DNA of 64,000 nt from Paramarasmius palmivorus (lineage: Eukaryota > Basidiomycota > Agaricomycetes > Agaricales > Marasmiaceae): NCBI GenBank assembly GCA_037176845.1, contig JAYKXP010000020.1, positions 248,001-312,000 on the forward strand, written 5' to 3'. Under the pieces are notes generated by a model. The model made no database searches. It was not told the origin of the DNA and saw nothing but the letters and a program-made list of their open reading frames with translations. Made by a program: the position numbers and the translations under genes. Below, one piece after another: positions 19,862-31,139 of this stretch. The stretch's first letter is position 1, and each line of letters starts with the position of its first letter.

Positions 19862-21800
19862 TCAAAGGGGCAAACCAATTCGTTCATATTGCAAACCAAA
19901 TGCCTGTGTTGGCCGACACATGAGAATGTCATTCCAGTTCGGAGTTGGGAAAGGATCCGCGGCTTTTCCATCCACGTCAATAACGTGGTGGTCGAAGCCT
20001 AGCAGAAACATGGCGGTGATGAGCTTGAGTTCAACTTTGGCCAAGCGTTGACCGAGGCAGATGGTTTTACCTGGTAACAGACAAAACAGTCAGAGCCCGA
20101 GAAGAATGGAAAATTAGACGAAGACGTTTCATACCTCCGCCCCAGCCGACATAACTGTAAGCAGACTTGCTTTCTGGTGCCGGTCTTCCAGGATCGAACA
20201 TCCAGGGATTTGGATAGAGATCGGGATCGAGGTGTACATCGCTGAATGGGTAAACGACATAGGCGTCCCGTGGGATGACCTTGCCATCGATGTAAAGTTC
20301 GGGGCCTAGATTTCGACGCATGGCAGTATGTGGTTGAGCTACCCGGAGCGTTTCCTTGATTATTGAATCGAGGACAGGTGTCTGTGACTCCCATGTCTCA
20401 AGAGACAGTGAGGAAAGACGCGATGATAGCCCTGCAGAATCCTTTGCGGCTGGCAGGAACGCGGAGTCAAGAAGGCTCTCCACTTCCGCCTTGGCTTTGG
20501 CGCGCCACTCGGGATGTCCACCCAAAAATGTAAGCATCCAACAGGCTTTGGGAGAAACGTCCAGCAATCAGAACTCGGAACAGAAAGGCTAGATTGGTGA
20601 AAACTGCTTACCTGTTGTCCCGGTCGCCCGAGCACCTGCTATCAATAAACCCATGATGAACTGCCATGATCATCAAAGAATGAGACAGGGGGAAACAATG
20701 TTGACACAAGGATAACTCACGCCCACAATAACCAACTTTTCATCTTGGTTGTCCAAGAGCATTTGAAGCGTGTCGTTCCTTGTTACTCCGCTCTTTTCTC
20801 TGGTGTTGATGGCAGCGACGACAATGTCATAAATGTCTTTCGTTGCCCACAGCTTTTGTAACATGGCGGGCGTCGGTAGCCAAGGCAGCAACACGGTTGC
20901 AGGCGTCGTCCCGGTGTCAAGCTTATCGTAGAGCCTCTTCAGACGAGACACTAACGCTGGGTCGTCTGAGATCTCGGAGCACGACAAAGTTCGAACTGTA
21001 ATTTGAAAAACGAGCTGCTGATATGAGTACCTTGTTCTGTTGGATATCAAGAGAAAGCAGATGGCTCACCTCGTACACCTTTTCAAACGGATCAAAAGCA
21101 CCAGAAGGGCCCCAGGAGTCCATGTATCGCCGACAATCCGCCAGAATTACTGGTATGACTGTAAAACGTGTGGCAATCAGTTTCGAGAAAATTATGAAGC
21201 GGCCAAAGATACTCACGGTTGCTCAGCTGCTCGTTCTTCTGTACTGAAGCAAGACGCTTATGGATCAAGGCGATCCTTTTGGTTTGCAGATCAGAAGTGA
21301 CGCCGCGAACCATGGGAATCTGCGGGAAAAGGGCGGTACATCAGTGATGAACTATGACGAGGAGGATATAGAAAGGCGGCATACAGCACCCGACAGTATT
21401 TTGAATCCTTCCGTGAGGTCAAGGTGTTTTGCAGCAAAGAAGGTCTGTCTCGCAGACTCTCCAGATATGACGACGACGGTGTTCTACGTTAGAAGCACGG
21501 TAAGTTCAGTCATCGGGAGAAACGGAGAGTACTTACTCGTAGCAAGCTGAATTGAAAGATAGAATGCCCGGAAGCTTGGAAGCCCCAGTTGAGGAAATCA
21601 TATCTTCGACGAAAGAAAGGTATGATTGCAAAGAGTGATTGGACTGGTAACGATGCCGGTGTGTCGACTGGGTCTTTTTGGAACGATGAGGCAATAGATA
21701 CGATGAGAAGGAAGATAATGATAGCGGTCGTGAATATAACCGGCACGCCAGCACCGAGAAGCGCAGCGGCGGCAGCTTGCAGGCCTACAGAGTAAGGCAT
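19862..21800 (-). CDS. Cytochrome P450 (P450-2), apparently intact
   Basis: It starts MPYSVGLQAAAAALLGAGVP, a long hydrophobic anchor with a second helix, and continues through LVIVG, FIMGLLIAGARATGTTACW (I-helix region), IIKETLRVAQPHTAMRRNLG (K-helix ExxR is ETLR), DPDLYPNPWMFDPGRP (PERF-like meander) and YVGWGGGKTICLGQRLAKVE (heme loop with the Cys ligand). It ends PNWNDILMCRPTQAFGLQYE followed by RIGLPL. About eight introns all keep the frame. The heme loop lacks the Arg two residues before Cys found in most P450s (T at that position, K before it), resembling CYP7/CYP8-like and related fungal families. It is an ER-membrane monooxygenase; the substrate is unknown. Confidence 0.88.
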
Positions 21801-22772
21801 GGCAACTGTGGTGCGAAGTTACGAGCGGAGCCCAAGTCGGGAGGGGCTTAAGAAAGAGTGTGGGTCTGGGATCACACTTCACCAACCGGAAGGTGTCATT
21901 TTTATACTGTCGGTCGGGACAAATAAGATAATAAGAAGAACCAATTTACATTACCTGTAGGCACGATCATAAACATGGCTGCGACGGGAATGAGCCAAAG
22001 TGGGAGCAAGGATCAGGGTACAAATCTGACGCCGTCCTAGATCTGAACAAGTACATAACAACGAAACAAGCCAAAGGTTGCGTCGGGGCCGAAATGAATT
22101 AGTGGCAAAGAGGAATTCGGCATGAACACGTGGGAAAACGATGGTTCTCCTCCGGATTCATTCTAGGATACCTTCCAGCGTCAAGCGCATGATCGACGAC
22201 TTCCATCCTCGAATTGCGCCTCGCTTCATCCGTAAACGGTAAACAGATTGCGTTTCTTTTCTTAGAAGAGCGGCATCAATATAGGGCTAATATGATGCTT
22301 GCACTCGGTATGTTTGACGTACCCCAACCATTCCAAGGCTACAGGATCTTCACCGTTGCTTCGCCTGCACTGCAGTACCATTTCATGTATCCAGGGCTGA
22401 ATGCTCGGGGTAAGCAATGCGTACTGAGTCTCTATAAGCGAGACCACGCCTTGCAGACAGTTAAATGACGGAGCATGAATAGCCCGGTTTGCAGCATAAA
22501 GGCAGGCAACACAAAGGCGACCACGTTGTCTGATAGCTCTAACGGCCCCGAATACCAAGACAGGCCACCATCATCGAGACGACGTATTATTCACGTATTA
22601 TGCATTCGGGTATGTAGGGAACAAAATGTTGATTCTTATTGTCCGCTGTTGACTGATAAGTACAAAATTTCAAACGCTCAAAGACAAGTGACACACCGAG
22701 ATGGATATGCAAGCTGGAGCTATCATTATCAGACCAGCAGACAGACAGAATGGTGGCGTTACACGCACAGTA
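21801..22772. other. Intergenic, no gene seen
   Basis: About 1 kb between the P450-2 start and the PAQR stop. Frames of 84-127 codons exist on both strands, but none resembles a protein family or has matching splice signals. Confidence 0.35.
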
Positions 22773-24042
22773 TTAAATCAAGATACACTCCAGGCGAGTG
22801 TACGAGTGCTCAATGGCGATTAATATTGATCTGTAGTGTGCGAGAGCAGCCAGGATAACACAGATGTGAAATATCTGGTGGGAGGCTAGGAAATAATCAA
22901 AGCGTCCCGGAGCAAAGCGCTCGGGCATCCGGTTTGCGCTGAGTGACGTATAAGGCAGTGTCCGGCCTAGGAGGTGACTGATAGACATACTAAATCAAAG
23001 CCCCGACAATGTACAGGCATCCCGAAATGAACAACCACTTAAAGCCCATGTCGGTAAACATCTTGTTTACTCCGTGTGCTAGGACCCAATGCACAACCGG
23101 AACGACGGCGCTTAACCCAAGAGCAACGAAGACCTTTGTGCGAGCGCCGCGATGGGTTGGCTTTGCATATTCCGGATTGAGTACGATATAAGCGGCGCCT
23201 GAATAAGTGGGATCAGATATGGAGTACATTTCCCAGCGAAATTCATGACCAACCGCAACCGACCAGTGTTATTGACGCGATGTATAGCACTTGTAACAGC
23301 GGCTCACAAAAGAACCCGTAGTAAAGACACGGATAGAACGATCCCACTGTAAGGATTATGATGCCCGAATAATCGAACGCATGACAACGAGAGGATACCT
23401 GTCACAAAGGCTGTTACATCAACTTTGCGTGTAAGACTCGTGTTTAGAGGACATACCTCTCTGGAATGGCAGGTCGACGTGTGAAATAATGCACTTGCAA
23501 AAAGACAGAACACTGCAGCACTCAGAAATACAGAGAGCATGACAATATCCACCCAAGTAGTCGGATACTCCTTCGGATGTATTGACCCTGCATTTATCAG
23601 CAGGTAAAGGAATAGAAAAGCCCCCCAAAGATGGCTATGGATATTCACTAGTGCGAACAAGAATTATTTGGAGTGAATTGAGAGTAATTGAAGCCACGCA
23701 CCAGTTTCATTGTGTAAATCTTCACTCGAGCCATTCAATCAGTAACAACCCAAAATTTCCAAAATACGAAAGACATGCATGCATGGAGAGAATGTAGGCA
23801 ACCTTTCCAGTTATTTTGGACCCTGTAAAACGGGTGGTGAGCGTTCGGAATCAGAAACAGATGAGATTATCAGATTCGCACCTTCTGTAGCCAAACAGAA
23901 TGAACTCGTTGTCTTTCTGCCATTCCTCCAGTTCATCAAATGTAACAGTTCTCGATACATTTTCGGTCGTCGCAGATCCTTTTTTGCATTGCCGTTGTCC
24001 GTTGTTCAAATGGGAAGTTTTGAGACTGCGACGTTGTAGCAT
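22773..24042 (-). CDS. PAQR / Izh-type (hemolysin III family) seven-helix membrane protein
   Basis: After MLQRRSLKTSHLNN comes TVTFDELEEWQKDNEFILFG, the hallmark cytosolic motif just before helix 1 of ADIPOR/Izh proteins, then VNIHSHLWGAFLFLYLLINA, FASALFHTSTCHSRE (conserved S-x3-H zinc site), HAFDYSGIIILTVGSFYPCL (helix 3, the D of the zinc region), HWVLAHGVNKM, and NRMPERFAPGRFDYFLASHQ then IFHICVILAALAHY (conserved HxxxH). Yeast Izh proteins affect sterol, zinc and iron balance. Six or so introns; all the joins that I tried keep the frame. The start ATG at 24040-24042 gives a short basic leader. Confidence 0.9.
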
Positions 24043-25227
24043 CGAAGAAGGGAGGCAGCCGTGGGAACTGGCATGGAACCGCAACCTAGAACCCTACCCT
24101 CCTCCTGGAGTAACGCACATCCGCCGCTATCCGCCGTTGCATCCTTTGAGGCCTTGAGGCTTGAGGTCTGTGGGGTTGTCATGGTTTTACTATCAGTTTC
24201 ACGGCATCTCGAAGGAGCATACCGTCGGTGCGCAGTTCAATTTCCCAGTGATCCTTACCAGCTACAGTCACCGAAACACTAAAACCTAGTCGGGTTTATC
24301 ATCATACTGGTAAGCTTGCGTAGAATTCTTCACAGGAAGGTTTTGAGTAGGTGATTGCTCACTAACTATCAACATCCCAAGAGCATCCCGAACGGCGATT
24401 CACGTTCCCGCCGCGCATTGCTGTGATTGCTCACCCAAAGAACGCCTCAGTCTTCTATCTTTAATGTTGATCCGCGTTCGATTACAACCAAGATCTTCCC
24501 GAAATGCTATGAGATCCAGCAATCTGCAGCTCTGATTAGTTCATATCTATCTGGAGTTCGTTTTGCGGGATAGCAATCCCATTCGCATCAAACACGCTTC
24601 TTCAGTGCGGTTTGCAGCCATGACGAATTTTGTGGCTGACTGTGACGTTGAAAATTCAATGCCTAGGCTGGCGCTCTAGACCTGTGCAAACAATTCGCGA
24701 TTGTGGAGGCTGTATATTGTATCAGAAGCGATGTTTTCGGGATGGTCGGTGCAGAATCTCGATTTTCATGGCCTTTTTTCTACTCACGCGTGGCACCAGG
24801 GTCCCAAGGATCGCTCTGCTATTACATGTCTGACTTATTCCTTTGTTGGATTTACCCGACTTTGAATGAAAGCTCCCATAAACACTCGTACACTCCGAAT
24901 CCCATGCAATGCCATCGCCGGACCTTCTTGGAATTACAAGCGACAGCATGTCACGGAGCGCTTTACAGTTCCTATGTAAGACGGCATTATTTCTCGAAAC
25001 GTCAAGGGGTGTGCCATGCCACGCTGCAGTCTTTTGGCTCGGACAAAGCGAGGTGCCCGCTCAAACTAGGCAGTAACTCCGTGACACCGTATGCTGAGTT
25101 GGTATCTGCAGTAGAGGGTTTCTTCCTGAAACGGCTTCATTGAAGCGTGGGTACAAGATTCAGAGAAAGCGCTAAAGATTTCGTTTCTTCATGATATATA
25201 CGTACAGAATACAGAGTTCATAGTCCG
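24043..25227. other. Intergenic, no supported gene
   Basis: 1.2 kb. A plus-strand frame of 146 codons at 24703-25143 is Cys/Ser-rich, without family resemblance; I regard it as chance. The left part is the PAQR promoter. Confidence 0.35.
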
Positions 25228-27545
25228 TCACTTCTCGGAAGAACTGGTATTCTGTTTCTCTTGTATAACTGCTCCGTGTTCATCGTGCGTTGCATCCCAA
25301 TGTGCGATCTCTGCGTTGGGTACCTTGACTACGCGAAGGGCCTGGGCGCCATCATCCAGGACGTCGACCACTTGCCGGACATGGTAGCCCCCCAAACGTG
25401 GTAAAACAACGATCCACAGAAGATAAGCAAGTCCAGAGAGGGCGAGGCTGTTTTCGTAGGTCAGCACGTAAAATTACTGGATTGAGAAACAAGACTTACA
25501 ACCCGATACCTGCGATACAGTATGTAGCATAGAAGAAGCTCACATCACCGGCATATATTCCTCCTTCTGGTGGGACCCAAGGGAGAACCAAAAGATACAC
25601 GCTGACTGCCAGTGCAAAGAGTAGCACCACATTCCAAGCACGGAATTCTGGACGGCTACAGCCAGCAGCCTTGCGCCTTTTACGGACTAAGAATAACCCA
25701 ATTACCAGAAGGAAATTGAATACATTCGCCGGATACGACTGTAGGTCAACAACTGTTTCCACGATCAGATTTGAATTGACAAATTTCTGTGCGCACTTAC
25801 TGAAGTTGAATGCATCGCCTTGGGGCGGCCCGATGATAACAATCACCGTAAGCACGTATTTGAGGAGCAACGGGGCTAAAGGGGTATTGAAGGGTTTTGT
25901 AGATGCCCATATGCGAGGGAAGGGTAGGACTCCTTGTCTATTACCCATTAGTAAATAACAATGCGACCTACACACAACTCACCTGCCACATTCTCTAACC
26001 ACTCTGGATGCTCCGATGGTAGTTGCTAAGAGCATGCCGAAAGCACTGAGAGCAATCATAGTATTAAGTGCTGTAATGGCTTTGGGAGTCCTGAACACAG
26101 CAGTAAAGAACAAGCTTGCAGTCAATTCCTTGGATGTGGCGATTTCTTCTTTCGGGACTAAGTAAAAGCGATGGCATGAACCCATTAACGGAACATTCCG
26201 ATGCACATAGAGAATCGAAGCTTACCTGATGCAAAGTAGGCGATGTTGGCCAAGAAGTAGAGCGTGAAAACTAGTCCTAGTGAGATTGGTGCGAACCTCT
26301 TGATTGTCCGTACTGGGTTCTATTGAATGGTGTTGGATGGGCCACAGTCCTTGATATTCTGATGGAATGGTACCTTGATTTCATTTGCTACACTGAAAGC
26401 ATTCTATGCTGGGGCTTGAACGGCGAAAAAATAAGAGTTGAGCAGGTGTACATACCTCGAATCCACCGTAGGCAAAGTTGACCTTAACGAGGGCATTTGC
26501 CAGCCCGTTTGCGTTGCTCGTTGTGCCGGCGAACGCATCATGGAAATTTGCAGTCGGGTTCTCGATTGAGGTATGTCCGCCCAACACGACTAAACCTGTG
26601 ACAGCCACACTTGGTCGACATATTATTATGTGTATATAGATCTGTTGATACTAGTCACTCACAATACCAACAAGAGAACTTTGACGATCCCGATAAGATT
26701 AGATAACCGAAGCGCCCATCTCGTGCTCACGCCGCAGACTGTAAAGATTCGATTAAGTGTTTTCCAAATGGACAGGAATAATACAGTACTTATTATGACA
26801 ATCGTGAAGGCGCCGATAGCGACACCGCGGACATTCCAATCCGTGAGCTCTCCCCCAGCGGCAGTCAACAGATATTTTGCGAGTACTTTGTGAAAGCGGT
26901 CAGCCAATGTCCAGATAAGATAAGATCTCAAAGCTAACCTATCGCATTACTACTGCTGAAGGATAGCAAGACTGTTTGAACCGCAAAGGTGGTCGGCAAA
27001 AAGAACCGAGGCCTGGGGTAAGCCTTTTCAAGGTAAGCCACTTCAGCCCCGGAACGACGTGGGTAGTACGACAGGTATTCCAAGTAAACCGATAAGAATG
27101 CTACGAGCAGTGGTTGAGCGTTAGACATTCAGATCGAGAGAATACTCACAGGCAGCAAATAGGAACCCTATCACCCAGAAAATGAGGCTCAATCCCACAG
27201 ATCCCACCCCTTCAGAATGGATCCCGCTATAGCAAAGAGGTCACCGTAGGCTTAAATCAATGTGTTGAACAACGAACGAGTGGTGAAAACTCCTGTGCCG
27301 ATCATTTTGCTGACATTCTGTTCGGAGTCAAGATGAACCCGAGTGTCCAGAGGGCAAGTACTCACCAAAAAGATCACGGCTAGCCAGTCAACATGGTATC
27401 CTAGAGGGCTAACTTGTTCAGTGGGTGCACTGACCACCAGACCATGTCCGTCGTGGGTGGAGAGGTCATCCTCAGTCAGGATGTCGTCCCCTAGCGCCTT
27501 CTTATCTTCGAGGTCGTAGGCAGTTATCTGCGCTGGAGCACTCAT
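25228..27545 (-). CDS. Amino-acid permease, methionine permease (MUP)-like
   Basis: Starts MSAPAQITAYDLEDK (ATG at 27543-27545), then an acidic N-terminal tail and twelve hydrophobic helices. Recognisable blocks are MIGTGVFTTPGSILKG (helix 1 substrate loop), VGLSLIFWVIGFLFA, YLSYYPRRSGAEVAYLEKAY, FVKVNFAYGGFE-like VKVNFAYGGFE in helix 6, FLANIAYFAS and RVVRECGRQGVLPFPRIWAS. This is the LAT/APC layout of fungal MUP1/MUP3 methionine permeases. The C-terminal tail (ALRVVKVPNAEIAHWDATHD) is cytosolic. Ten or so introns were followed and the frame is unbroken throughout. It is a plasma-membrane uptake protein; exact substrate specificity cannot be told from sequence alone. Confidence 0.88.
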
Positions 27546-28352
27546 GACGAGAGAGCGGGAGAGATAAGCCTGCTTTTCATGCTTGCTCCCGAAGATGGTT
27601 TTTATAGTGACCACAGGCCATAGGTCTTCTTTGATGGATAGAGTTCCTTAAGGAACTAGGATCCAGCTGATGCCATTTGATACTGATATTGCACCAGTAG
27701 GTCAAAGCAAAGTAGGTCAGATTTCTACGGAACAGAGAAGCATGATATGAGATAACGCTTTATCAACAGAGATTCATAGTGACAGAACATACCAACGTAT
27801 TGCCTTTCGCAACACCAAAGGCGGACGTTCGGTCAATGACTGCCATCCTGGTCTGTACTGTTGGTTGACGCAATCCAAAACACGTCTGATGAAATTTTAT
27901 GGCAGGCTTGTGGCAGACTACGTATCTTACTTGAGCTATTTCTAGGCACAAACCCAAGCGGACTTGGGTACTCAAGTATGGCGTCTGTTGAATTCAATCT
28001 GGATGGTTCCACATGAGAGTTGAATAGACGAAGAATTGATGATCCTCATACTTACCGGGTAGTGCCCAATACATCAACTCCACATCATCTCAGGGTAGTC
28101 TTGGTATTCCTAGTGTCGCTGATACCAGAGCACTTACTCGGTCGGTGCATTTTTGGAGAGTTCCTGAACTGATCCAACTGATCCAACTGCCTGGAAGGTC
28201 GAGAGATAAGACAACCACGAATCGAACTTTTCTTGGCGGTGCAACAGATGATTGGTGTTAAGTAAGACAAAATAATCTTCCTTTCATGAATTGAGATAGT
28301 GCGGTTACAAGAACTGGCTGCATTATCAAGAACAGGCGTTTTAGTTGCCGCT
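27546..28352. other. Intergenic, no gene seen
   Basis: 0.8 kb. A 9-bp tandem duplication (TGATCCAAC) occurs near 28172-28190. Minus-strand frames of 61-70 codons are not supported. Confidence 0.35.
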
Positions 28353-30447
28353 TCACGGCGAAGATACTAGTTGCTCATGTTCTTTCGATCGAGCACGAAT
28401 GACGCATTCAAAGGGTACAGGGTAGCTATGGGTTTGTTAGAGGTTTCATTATTCCGTACTTATAGCATTGCTCACCTGAGCAATCCGGTAGTGTAATCCT
28501 CCGGATGGAAAAGTCCCGGTGCTTGATATCTCGAAGACATACAGAATAGAGGCAATATTGATGAAAAGAGTTGCTAGGGCCTGACGACATTGACTTATCA
28601 GCTCCGATATTGTGATCTGAGGGGAGAAAAACGCGCCATGTGACGTGCTGGACACACTCGTCTGCCATACCCAAAGACACCGTAGTCTGATAGATTCTGG
28701 CTTCAGCTTTCCGTCTTCGGTCAAAAAGCGATTTGGGTTGAAACTGGCGACATCCAATCCGTAGACATCCGGATCGTGCAGGATTGCCCTTGAAAGTGAA
28801 GGTTAGCGTAATACCTTGCGTGACTGTAAAAGGGACATGCCATGAGTTGGGGATGACGATCGAGCCGGCAGGAAGTTCGAAGCCATTATAGGAATCGTCC
28901 GAAGTGAGCCTATGAGGGAATGCTTACAGCAGCTTTTAGATATGTATGCCTGATGACGAATAGGAGATAGCACATACCCATCGGTACCGCAGGATTCCAG
29001 CGAAGGACCTCTTTCACGATGGCGGTGATATACGGTAGCGAACGTTCATCAGAGAAGTCGGGAAGACGCCCCTGTAGAAGCTTATCCAGATCCCTGCGAG
29101 CTCGAGCTTGCACCTCGGGGTGGAGCACCATAGCCAGGAAAAACGAGCTTAGGGCTGTTACCGTCTTATGGCAGTCGCATGGGTTCATTTAAGCAGGACG
29201 AACATCATGGACATTGGAGCTTACTGCAGCCGAACCATTGGCAAACATCGCCGCTGTTGTTGTGCGGATATCGTCTGCTTGGTATTGTTTACTATCCAAT
29301 AAATCCGACAATACGGATGGCCCGATCTGTCCTCCAGCCTACAAAACAGGTATCAGTAGTAAAAGATACCCATGAATGGTGCGCCGACCTTTGCAGCAGT
29401 TGCAACGCTGAAAGGAACAGTTTTCGCAATGTCGACGGCCACACGCCATTCCCTTGCTTGACGAGAAGGCGAAGAAGGTATCCAAGAAGGTATGTGCTTC
29501 ACTACAAGAAGGTAAGAGATTGAAATCTATATCCGTGATTAAAGATGGGCTTACAGAAAGGCAAGAAATCTACCAAATAGGACCCGTAAAGCCCAGCAGC
29601 GGCAAGGCCTTCAAGAGCTTTGGTCGCGGCTCCAATAAAAGGATCGGGTTTGCCAGATTCCTGGACTTGTAGCCATGCGTAGCATCGAGGGCCAGTCCAC
29701 TAGCAAGACTGTAACCGTGAATGTCAACTACTGCGTACAAGGCTAAAATGATGGGTTACTGTTGGATGTGTGTGAGGAAAGCCTCTGGCTGAGTCAAGAG
29801 GTTCCTGAGGAATATTCTATTCCACTTGATTTCCGATGGGTTAAATTTGGAAATGACAGCAGAATTGAAATCGCGACTGAATATCTTTCTGTGAGTGGTC
29901 CATTCGTGTCCTTGCGGCATGAAAGCAAAGTGCCAATCAAGGCCGATACTATAAATATTGTGAGATCAGAGCAAGGGACGGGCAGATGAAACCTTTACAT
30001 TTCGTTGACCATTGTCATCCGAGGTCTAACAAAGGTGTCAAGATTTGTGAATGGTGAGTGGATGCGACACTCGCCTGTCCGCGTAAAGAGCCGACTTCTT
30101 GTCGAACATCTCTTTGGCTGCCTTTCTCAGAGTTTACTATAATCATGTCCGTCCCAAACACATTCATGTGTAAGATATCGGAGCCTACATTGGGTTAGAT
30201 ACACGCAACATTGGGCTCACAGATATATATGCACTCACCATATTGCTTGCTCCATTCCCTATATACTTCCCAAGGTTTTTCCTTCGGTATGTCGAACCAA
30301 TTTCCGATGATTGGTTTCGGCGTTTGGCCCAGGAGGCAGGTTCCTCCTCTGTACCGATTTCGCGTATAGGACCGAGACTGATGCCAACGCGACAGCGGCG
30401 CCGATAATATGAGTAGTCGTGTCGAGGTTACTGAATTGGGATGCCAT
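28353..30447 (-). pseudogene. Cytochrome P450 (P450-3), multiply frameshifted
   Basis: Clear P450 text is spread over changing frames: MASQFSNLDTTTHIIG anchor, KPIIGNWFDIPKEKPWEVYR, DILHMNVFGTDMIIVNSEK, GLDWHFAFMPQGHEWTTHRK, KHIPSWIPSSPSRQAREWRV, DDIRTTTAAMFANGSAA (I-helix), IVKEVLRWNPAVPMG (ExxR), HDPDVYGLDVASFNPNRFL, FGYGRRVCPARHMA (heme loop; Cys present, last Gly replaced by Ala) and INIASILYVFEIS. At least four breaks are needed: near 30318-30326, 30117-30129, 29660-29670 and 28681-28700, each one base. One intron seems to use a GC donor (GACAG|GCGAGT). The density of breaks is the highest in the window. It resembles fungal CYP5037/CYP5150-like families. Confidence 0.82.
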
Positions 30448-31139
30448 AGAAGTGGTATGTCGCTATGTTTTTGTCGCTTTAGGTGATACCGTCTTTGAAT
30501 TTGAGCCTCCATCGATGTCATTTATATCCTGAATTCGACCCCACCGGATTCGAAGCATTTTGGTTGGTCCAGCATTGTTGGTACTCCGTATTCGTCCGAA
30601 TTCTATGCCAATGGGATAGGTATCCTTTCAATTTGCGCTTGCAGGTCGGAGAGCACATCGAGTCGACGGTCGAGAACGAGTTCGAGGTGTACAGCTTACC
30701 AAGCATGCGCGCTCAGCTGCAGTTGACACTCACTGAATTTTCACGCTTCCGCTCATCCGAAGCTGGATCTGTATTGCCCTTCGTTGATCATCAACACAAC
30801 CAGAGTAACGTCACAATCACATCAGAACAGAAACGATATGACAAACATCTCTTGGTTAAAGGTAGGTAACGCCCCCGTTGCAGACCGTCCCACATCAGGC
30901 AACCGTGATTCTACGCGCGCAATCAACTTTCCGGTACTTACATACTTTTGAACTGGCCCGATCACTGTCCTCCCAAACATATAAAACTTAGGGCCGCAAT
31001 CCCATAGTACATATTACAACTGATTGCCTTTGCCAACACCTGGCGGTTGCCTCCTTGTGCACTTATAGAGACAACCTCAATCCTCGAGGAAGAAATAGTT
31101 GCCAGATTCTATGAAAGGGCATGAGAAAGCGAGTGGAGT
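30448..31139. other. Intergenic, no gene seen
   Basis: 0.7 kb between the P450-3 start and the ABCE1 stop. A 128-codon plus-strand frame at 30483-30869 has no resemblance to known proteins. Confidence 0.35.

Noticed and set aside
24703..25143. 146-codon open frame on the plus strand
   Set aside because: Cys/Ser-rich composition, no family resemblance, no splice or promoter context; likely chance.
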